64,000 bases of DNA, taken from assembly GCF_001188955.3 (NCBI RefSeq), contig NZ_JPRF03000012.1, positions 124,001 to 188,000 on the forward strand, given 5' to 3'. Numbering within the stretch: position 1 is the stretch's first letter; every line of letters begins with the position of its first letter. The position numbers and the translations under genes are program-made. The DNA comes from Kitasatospora aureofaciens. GTDB lineage: Bacteria > Actinomycetota > Actinomycetes > Streptomycetales > Streptomycetaceae. Below the pieces are notes generated by a model, which worked only from the letters and a program-made list of their open reading frames with translations, was not told where the DNA came from and did no database searches. Below are positions 58,644-64,000 of this stretch, piece after piece.

Positions 58644-60242
58644 ATGGGCATCTCAACAACACTGTCCGAGGTCGTGGGCTTGGCGGTACGCCCGGGGGAC
58701 CCGGGACTGTCCGTCGGGATCTACACCGAGGGGAAGCTGATCCACCAGGCATCGGCGGGGCTGGCGTGCGTGGAGTTCGAGGCGCCGGTCGACACCCGGA
58801 CCCGGTTCGACATCGCCTCCATGAGCAAGCAGTTCACCGCCGCGGCGGCGTTGCTGCTGTGCCGGGACGGGCTGCTGTCGCTGGACGACGACATCCGGAC
58901 GCACCTGCCCGAGCTGAAGTTGGCGATGCCGGTGACCGTCGGTCAATGTCTGCGGCACACGGGCGGTCTGCGGGACTGGCTGGCCCTGACGACGATCGCC
59001 GGCCGCCCGCTGACGAGGATCACCCAGGATCAGACGCTGGCCTTCGTGGCAGCGCTGACCGAGGTCGACTTCGAACCGGGGACCGCGTTCTCCTACTCCA
59101 ACACGGGGTACGTCCTGGTCGCCTCGCTGGTGCGGCGGCTCACCGGTCGCACCCTGGGGGAGTTCACCACGGAGCGCATGTTCACACCGTTGGGCATGAA
59201 CGAGACCGTGTTCCGCGAGGACAGTCGGGAGCCGTTGCCGCGATTCGCCTACGGGTACGACGTCACCCGCGGTGCCGTCCGGCGCGCCGACACCGAGGAG
59301 TCCGCAGTCGGCGACGGCGGCCTGGCCACCAGCGTCGCCGACCTGGCGCCGTGGTTCGGGTTCCTGCAGGACGGCCGGGTCCTGGGCGCCGACATCCGCG
59401 ACGGGCTGTTGCGGCGGGTCGACTCCGGGGACGGCGAGGAGCAGCCGTACGCGCTGGGTCTCTACCACACGACGATCGTGGGCCACCCGGCGTTCGGCCA
59501 CGCCGGCGGTGTCCCCGGGTACCGGTCCCAACTGCTGTTCATGCCGGACGCCGGCCTCGGCGTGGCGCTGCTGAGCAACAACTCCTCGATCCACGCCGCG
59601 GAGCTGGCCACCCAGGTGCTGCGGCTGGCCGCCGGGCTGCCCGAGGACGATGCCGTCGAGCTGATGGCGGACCCGGTGGCCGCCGAGCCCGCTGCCCGGC
59701 TGACGGGGGACTGGCTGGATCCGCGATCCGGCCTCACCCTGCGGATCGACGCCGTGGGCAACGGTCGGATCCGCGTCCACGGCGCGCCGCCCGCCGGCGA
59801 GTTCGCACCGGCCGTCGACGGCAGCTGGCAGGGCTTGGAGGACAGCGCGGGCTCCTGGCTGCGGGTGTCGTCCGGCACGATCAGGATCGGATCGGTGTAC
59901 CGCCCCGGCCGCGCCGCGGAGTACTGGCGCTGTCCCCCCACGGATGCCGGTGCCACGCTGCCACCGGCCGTCTACCGCAGTCCGGAGCTCGGCATCCTGG
60001 CGACGGTCACCCGGGACGGCACGCTCGAACTCGGCCTGGAGTTCGTCGGGACGATCGAACCGGCACCGGACGGCGCGTTCCGTGCGGGCGGCCTGATCAG
60101 CCTGCGCCCCAGCGGCGACGACCTCCTGATCAGCACGCACGGCGTCCACCGGATGCGCTTCGTCAGACAGCCCGACGACGCCGCCCCCCTGGGACTTCCC
60201 CCCGGCCTCAACCTCGCCACCACCTGGCCGGTGAGCGAGTGA
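58644..60242 (+). CDS. Serine hydrolase of the beta-lactamase/D-aminopeptidase family
   Basis: 532 aa from ATG 58644; GTG 58623 is an alternative, and neither has a strong ribosome binding site. The penicillin-recognising fold covers about residues 10-340: the nucleophile and base SMSKQF (SxxK) near residue 55, FSYSNTGYV (YxN) near 153 and the GHAGG motif (in place of KTG) near 285. A C-terminal domain of about 170 residues resembles the lipocalin-like tail of D-aminopeptidases. There is no signal peptide, so it is cytoplasmic. It begins the PucR-GNAT-racemase gene row and probably removes an N-acyl group or cleaves D-amino-acid amides. An IS ends 35 bp upstream, so its original promoter may be cut off. 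Confidence 0.88.
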   Translation: MGISTTLSEVVGLAVRPGDPGLSVGIYTEGKLIHQASAGLACVEFEAPVDTRTRFDIASMSKQFTAAAALLLCRDGLLSLDDDIRTHLPELKLAMPVTVGQCLRHTGGLRDWLALTTIAGRPLTRITQDQTLAFVAALTEVDFEPGTAFSYSNTGYVLVASLVRRLTGRTLGEFTTERMFTPLGMNETVFREDSREPLPRFAYGYDVTRGAVRRADTEESAVGDGGLATSVADLAPWFGFLQDGRVLGADIRDGLLRRVDSGDGEEQPYALGLYHTTIVGHPAFGHAGGVPGYRSQLLFMPDAGLGVALLSNNSSIHAAELATQVLRLAAGLPEDDAVELMADPVAAEPAARLTGDWLDPRSGLTLRIDAVGNGRIRVHGAPPAGEFAPAVDGSWQGLEDSAGSWLRVSSGTIRIGSVYRPGRAAEYWRCPPTDAGATLPPAVYRSPELGILATVTRDGTLELGLEFVGTIEPAPDGAFRAGGLISLRPSGDDLLISTHGVHRMRFVRQPDDAAPLGLPPGLNLATTWPVSE

Positions 60243-60300
60243 TCGCCGACGGTGAGTTCACCGGCGAGCGCCGGGGCCGGATACTGCGATCGGAGCGGCG

Positions 60301-61899
60301 GTGACAGCCCCCGCCGGGATCACCCTCGGGGTCGTGCTCGACAGCCTGGGAACCGATCTCCTACGGCCGCTCGCGCTGCCACGGGGCCGGGAGGTCGCCG
60401 TCGGGGCGCCCACGATCCATGACACCGAGGCCGCTGGGGCAGGGCTGACCGACGCGATCGTCCTGGTGCCCGGCCGGCTTACCGCCGACGTCCTGGAGTG
60501 GGCTGCCGAACACCACGCCAAGGCGGTGGTCATGCGAGCCGGAGCCACGGACACGGCAGCGCTGACACAGGCGGCCGAACGGACCGGCGTGGCGCTCCTG
60601 GAGCGCAGTGCCGAGATCTCCTGGGGGCAGCTCTACACCCTGATCGACGCGCTGCGTGCGATCACGAGCCCGGTGTTCGAGCCGAACAGGCACCGGTCCA
60701 CCGACCTGTTCGCCCTGGCCAACGACATCGCCGTGCGCGCCGGCGGCGCGGTGGCGATCGAGGATCTGTCCATGCGCGTGCTGGCCTACTCCACGGTCCC
60801 GGGCCAGCTGGTCGACGACGCGCGTCGGGACGGGATCCTCGGCCGCCGGGTGCCGGACCACCCGACCCACGCCGAGGAGTACGCCGCTGTCCTGCGGTCC
60901 GACACCGCGGTGTGGAGCTACGAGCCGAAGGAGTACCGGCCGCGCCTCGCCGTCGCCATCCGGGACGGTGGCGAGGCGCTGGGCACCATCTGGGTGCTCC
61001 AAGGCGACGAGTCCCTGGCGGAGGAGGCGGCAGACGTCCTCGCCGAGGGCGCGCGGCTGGCCGCGCCCCACCTTGCCCGGGTCAGCCTCGCGGCGGACGC
61101 CGAGCGCCGGCAACGGGCCGAGCGGCTGGGCTGGTTGTTCCGCGGTCTGGGAGTGACCCGGGAGCTCGCCGACTCGTTCGGGATACGCTTCGACGCCCCG
61201 GCGACCGTGCTGGTGATCGGCCGCTTCGGTGACCCGGCCGGTCACGCGCGAGGCGTGTCGCCGGATTCCGCCGCCGAGTACGTCGGCGACCTGCTGCGGA
61301 TGGGGCTCTCCGCCTACCGGCTGGGAGCCGCCGCGGGAGCGCTGGACGGTCAGGCCGTGGCGGTGGTCGACACGGCGTCCGACGCGCCCGTGATCCAACT
61401 GATCATCGCGACGGTGCTGGCTCGGGCGAGGGACACCCTGGACAGCGGCTGGCGGGCGGGGATCAGTCGCACCGTTCCCGGCCTCGCCGACATCTCGACA
61501 GGGCTGAGCCAGGCCAGGCAGGCGCTCAAGGTGGTGTGCGGACCGTTCGGCAAGGCGGAGATCGGACGGCATGAAGAGCTGGCCGCCCCGATGTTCCTGC
61601 GGGACGTGTACGAGGCGCTCCGGTACCGTCCGGCCCTGGACGCGGAGCCGCTGTCGACGGTGCTCGACCATGACGCCCGGCACGGAACGGAGTACGAGAA
61701 GACGCTGCGCTGCTGGATCGCCGGGCACTACGACGTGCCACGGGCTGCGGAAGCCATGACGCTGCACCCCAACACGTTGCGGCACCGGTTGCGCCGGCTG
61801 GCCGAGCTGATCGACATCGATGATCCGGACCTGCGGTTGGCGCTGGCGCTGCAACTGCGGCTACGGCTGCCGGACATCGGCACAAAGGAGGCCAGGTGA
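60301..61899 (+). CDS. PucR-family transcriptional regulator
   Basis: 532 aa from GTG 60301. Residues about 1-110 are the PucR-type N-terminal domain. A GAF-like middle follows (AIEDLSMRVLAYSTVPG, then AVAIRDGGEALGTIWVL), and the C-terminal helix-turn-helix is LRCWIAGHYDVPRAAEAM with HPNTLRHRLRRLAEL. PucR proteins respond to amino-acid, purine or proline-type metabolites. The stop overlaps the GNAT start (GTGA at 61896-61899), so it probably controls its own operon in response to a pathway intermediate. Confidence 0.92.
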   Translation: MTAPAGITLGVVLDSLGTDLLRPLALPRGREVAVGAPTIHDTEAAGAGLTDAIVLVPGRLTADVLEWAAEHHAKAVVMRAGATDTAALTQAAERTGVALLERSAEISWGQLYTLIDALRAITSPVFEPNRHRSTDLFALANDIAVRAGGAVAIEDLSMRVLAYSTVPGQLVDDARRDGILGRRVPDHPTHAEEYAAVLRSDTAVWSYEPKEYRPRLAVAIRDGGEALGTIWVLQGDESLAEEAADVLAEGARLAAPHLARVSLAADAERRQRAERLGWLFRGLGVTRELADSFGIRFDAPATVLVIGRFGDPAGHARGVSPDSAAEYVGDLLRMGLSAYRLGAAAGALDGQAVAVVDTASDAPVIQLIIATVLARARDTLDSGWRAGISRTVPGLADISTGLSQARQALKVVCGPFGKAEIGRHEELAAPMFLRDVYEALRYRPALDAEPLSTVLDHDARHGTEYEKTLRCWIAGHYDVPRAAEAMTLHPNTLRHRLRRLAELIDIDDPDLRLALALQLRLRLPDIGTKEAR

Positions 61900-62768
61900 A
61901 CTCGGGCCTGGACGCCAACGGCCCGCGGCGGTCCGCCGAGCAGACTCGTCACATGGTCGAATTCCCTTCCGCTGTCGCGGAACGGGCGGACGTCCGAATT
62001 CAGTTGCTTCGGACCGTGCCCGAACTCCAGCAGGCCGAGGCGGTGTTGCGTACCGTGTGGAACACCCCGGACCTCGCCGAGCCACCCTTGGCCCTGGACG
62101 TCATGTGCGCGCTCGCGCACACCGGCGGCTACGTCGCGGCGGCGTATCTCGGGACGGCGATGGTCGGCGTGACCGCCGGGTTCCGGACCATCGGGGACAG
62201 TCTGCACTCGCACGTGGCCGGCGTGCTGCCGGGAATGCACGGGCGCGGGATCGGCGCGGCGATGAAGTCGCACCAGCGGGAGTGGGCCGCCGAGGTGGGC
62301 CTGTCGTCGATCTCGTGGACGTACGACCCGCTGATCCGCCGCAACGCCTACTTCAACCTGCACCGGCTCGGGGCGGTCGCTGAGGCGTACCTGCCCGACT
62401 TCTACGGGCCGTTGGACGACGGCATCAACGACGGCGACGACTCCGACCGGCTGTTCGTCAGGTGGCCGGTGCACGCGACGCCGCACGCACCGGCACCGCC
62501 ACCGTTGCCGGACCCGGCCGCGGCGGAACCCGTGCTCGAGGAGGACGGCAACGGCGAGCCCCTACCGCGCGCCGCGACCGGCGGCGTACTGCGTTGTGCC
62601 ACCCCGGTGGACGCGGAGTCCCTGCGGCGAAGGGATCCGGCCGCCGCCCGGCGCTGGCGGTCCGCGATGCGCGAGGCGCTCGGTGGCGCCCTGGAGAACG
62701 GTTACCGGATCGACGGGTTCGACCGGTCCGGCTGGTACGTCCTGCGACGGAAGGAAGCATCGGAATGA
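61896..62768 (+). CDS. GNAT acyltransferase (COG3375-like)
   Basis: 290 aa. The GNAT core (about 30-190) includes the acyl-CoA-binding stretch VLPGMHGRGIGAAMKSHQREWA and the segment ISWTYDPLIRRNAYFNLHRLGA, which is characteristic of the family often encoded beside menC-like enolases. A Pro-rich linker leads to a small C-terminal helical domain. In the characterised deracemisation pathway a GNAT enzyme N-succinylates D-amino acids before racemisation, which fits the next gene. The start and stop both overlap neighbours (GTGA, ATGA), so the dose is tied to the operon. Confidence 0.88.
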   Translation: MNSGLDANGPRRSAEQTRHMVEFPSAVAERADVRIQLLRTVPELQQAEAVLRTVWNTPDLAEPPLALDVMCALAHTGGYVAAAYLGTAMVGVTAGFRTIGDSLHSHVAGVLPGMHGRGIGAAMKSHQREWAAEVGLSSISWTYDPLIRRNAYFNLHRLGAVAEAYLPDFYGPLDDGINDGDDSDRLFVRWPVHATPHAPAPPPLPDPAAAEPVLEEDGNGEPLPRAATGGVLRCATPVDAESLRRRDPAAARRWRSAMREALGGALENGYRIDGFDRSGWYVLRRKEASE

Positions 62769-63874
62769 AGCTGCAGCAGGCGGAGTTGCGTGAGGTGGCC
62801 CTGCCCCTGGTCGCGCCGTTCCGGACCGCGCTGGGAACCCAGGAACACCGGAACTCGCTGCTGGTCAAGGTGACCACGGCCGACGGCGCCGTCGGCTGGG
62901 GCGAGTGCGTGGCCGACGACGATCCGACGTACAGCGCCGAGTACCTGGCCGGGGCCCGGGAAGTGGTACGTCAGTTCCTGCTGCCCCGGTTGTCCCGGGC
63001 TCCCGAGCTGACCGCGGCGCTGGTGCCCGAGCTGCTCCGGCCGGTCAGGGGGAATCCGATGGCCAAGACGGCCATCGAGATGGCGGTACTGGACGCCGAA
63101 CTGCGCACCGCGGGCATCAGCCTCGCCCAGTACTTCGGGGCGACGCGGACCGAGCTCGCGGTCGGCGTGTCGGTCGGCATCACGGACACCGTCGATGAGC
63201 TGATCAGCGCCGTCGACGGCTATCTCCGCGCGGGCTACGCCCGGATCAAGCTGAAGATCGAACCGGGCTGGGACATCGAGCCGCTGCGAGCGATCCGGGA
63301 GACGTTCGGCCCGGACATCGCCCTGCAGGTGGACGCCAACACCGCCTACGGTCCGGCGGACCAGCCCCACCTGCGCCGGCTCGACGCCTACGGGCTGACG
63401 CTGATCGAGCAGCCTTTCGCCCCGGACGACCTGCTCTCTCACACCCGGCTGGCGGCTCGCATGGACACCCCGATCTGCCTGGACGAGTCGATCACCTCGG
63501 CCCGGGACGCGGCCACCGCCATCCGGCAGGAGGCGTGCTCGATCGTGAACATCAAGCCCGGCCGGGTCGGCGGGTATCTGGAAGCCCGCCGGATACACGA
63601 CCTGTGCCTGGCGAACGGCGTACCGGTGTGGTGCGGCGGCATGCTGGAGACCGGGCTGGGACGGGCGGCCAACCTGGCGCTGGCCGCGCTCCCGGGCTTC
63701 ACCCTGCCCGGCGACATCTCGGCCTCGGCCCGCTACTACACCCGCGACATCACCGCCCCCTTCGTCCTCCACGACGGCCGACTGACCGTCCCCACCCGCC
63801 CGGGGATCGGCGTCCTCCCCGACCCCGATGCCCTGCAAGCCGCCACCACCTCCACGGAGCTCCTCACCCTCTGA
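62765..63874 (+). CDS. N-succinylamino acid racemase / o-succinylbenzoate synthase (enolase superfamily)
   Basis: 369 aa. The capping domain covers residues 1-125. The barrel shows the catalytic KxK (YARIKLKIEPG, about residue 161), metal ligands in LQVDANTAYG (about 189), LIEQPF (about 214) and ICLDESIT (about 239), and the second catalytic lysine in VNIKPGRVGG (about 263). All five are present, so the enzyme should be active. MenC and NSAR cannot be separated by sequence alone. The neighbours (GNAT, PucR, hydrolase, no men genes) favour N-succinylamino-acid racemisation over menaquinone synthesis. I see no gene in the last 126 bases of the window. Confidence 0.93.
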   Translation: MKLQQAELREVALPLVAPFRTALGTQEHRNSLLVKVTTADGAVGWGECVADDDPTYSAEYLAGAREVVRQFLLPRLSRAPELTAALVPELLRPVRGNPMAKTAIEMAVLDAELRTAGISLAQYFGATRTELAVGVSVGITDTVDELISAVDGYLRAGYARIKLKIEPGWDIEPLRAIRETFGPDIALQVDANTAYGPADQPHLRRLDAYGLTLIEQPFAPDDLLSHTRLAARMDTPICLDESITSARDAATAIRQEACSIVNIKPGRVGGYLEARRIHDLCLANGVPVWCGGMLETGLGRAANLALAALPGFTLPGDISASARYYTRDITAPFVLHDGRLTVPTRPGIGVLPDPDALQAATTSTELLTL

Positions 63875-64000
63875 CCGGTCGTGGGGCCCGAGCCACGTCC
63901 GGTGTGTCGGACCGACCCCGTCGTGGATCACCGGGCGTGCCTTCACGCGGGGGCACATCTCACGGCCGGGGCAGCTCGTCGGCGAGGCGATATAGTAAAT

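Noticed and set aside
62765-63874. A menaquinone biosynthesis menC assignment
   Set aside because: No other men genes nearby and the GNAT/PucR/hydrolase neighbours point to N-acylamino-acid metabolism, although the family cannot be split by sequence alone.
63875-64000. A gene or RNA at the right edge
   Set aside because: Only 126 bases remain after the racemase stop and I see neither a tRNA fold nor a supported coding start.

Overview
The window is high-GC actinobacterial chromosome, most likely a Streptomyces or Kitasatospora (Streptomycetaceae). The signs are GTG/TTG starts, four-base ATGA/GTGA gene overlaps, AfsR/SARP and LAL regulators, XRE-DUF5753/DUF397 pairs, an AA10 LPMO and LAHTG sorting signals for a class E sortase. 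I saw no tRNA, rRNA or CRISPR array.

1-21.5 kb (mostly metabolism, regulation and cell surface): the 3' part of acetyl-CoA synthetase faces a three-gene overlapping operon that ends in a degenerate Acs-like pseudoenzyme. Next come three large STAND-type regulators (LAL/LuxR, AfsR-like SARP, and a short SARP without TPRs). After these lies a surface block: a choice-of-anchor A protein and an AA10 LPMO, both ending in LAHTG-TM-Arg, an OmpR-type two-component system, a secreted protein, a coiled-coil protein and a ferric-reductase-like flavocytochrome. A 47-bp element with two TTCCTTA heptamers 11 bp apart occurs twice here, next to the anchor A/LPMO pair and upstream of the coiled-coil gene.

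21.6-57 kb (defence-type accessory island): (a) a translationally coupled pair, a 2293-aa DruE-like DEAD/DUF1998 helicase with a C-terminal nuclease-like domain and a RelE-like/UvrD fusion helicase; (b) a secreted-toxin-like trio of small helical protein, Amidase_6 effector and membrane protein; (c) ordinary Streptomyces regulatory genes (RsbW-like ATPase, membrane protein, HTH/Zn protein with a leader hairpin, XRE + DUF397); (d) a six-gene minus-strand operon: Ser/Thr kinase, SNF2 helicase (DrmD-like), giant adenine methyltransferase (DrmMI/PglX-like, with a low-GC specificity region), DUF262 protein, DUF3696-type ATPase, unknown protein; (e) divergent from the kinase, a COG1112-type SF1 helicase fused to PLD and a small C-terminal domain (Mokosh-like), a STAND ATPase and a Gfo/Idh/MocA oxidoreductase. 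Pieces of Druantia, DISARM and Mokosh are present, but none in its textbook arrangement. This is the best candidate for an undescribed system.

57-64 kb: an intact IS3-family element (23-bp imperfect inverted repeats, TTTTTTC slippery site, CCT target duplication) sits just upstream of a compact operon: beta-lactamase-fold serine hydrolase, PucR regulator, GNAT acyltransferase, and enolase-superfamily N-succinylamino-acid racemase/OSBS. This looks like an amino-acid deracemisation or salvage pathway.
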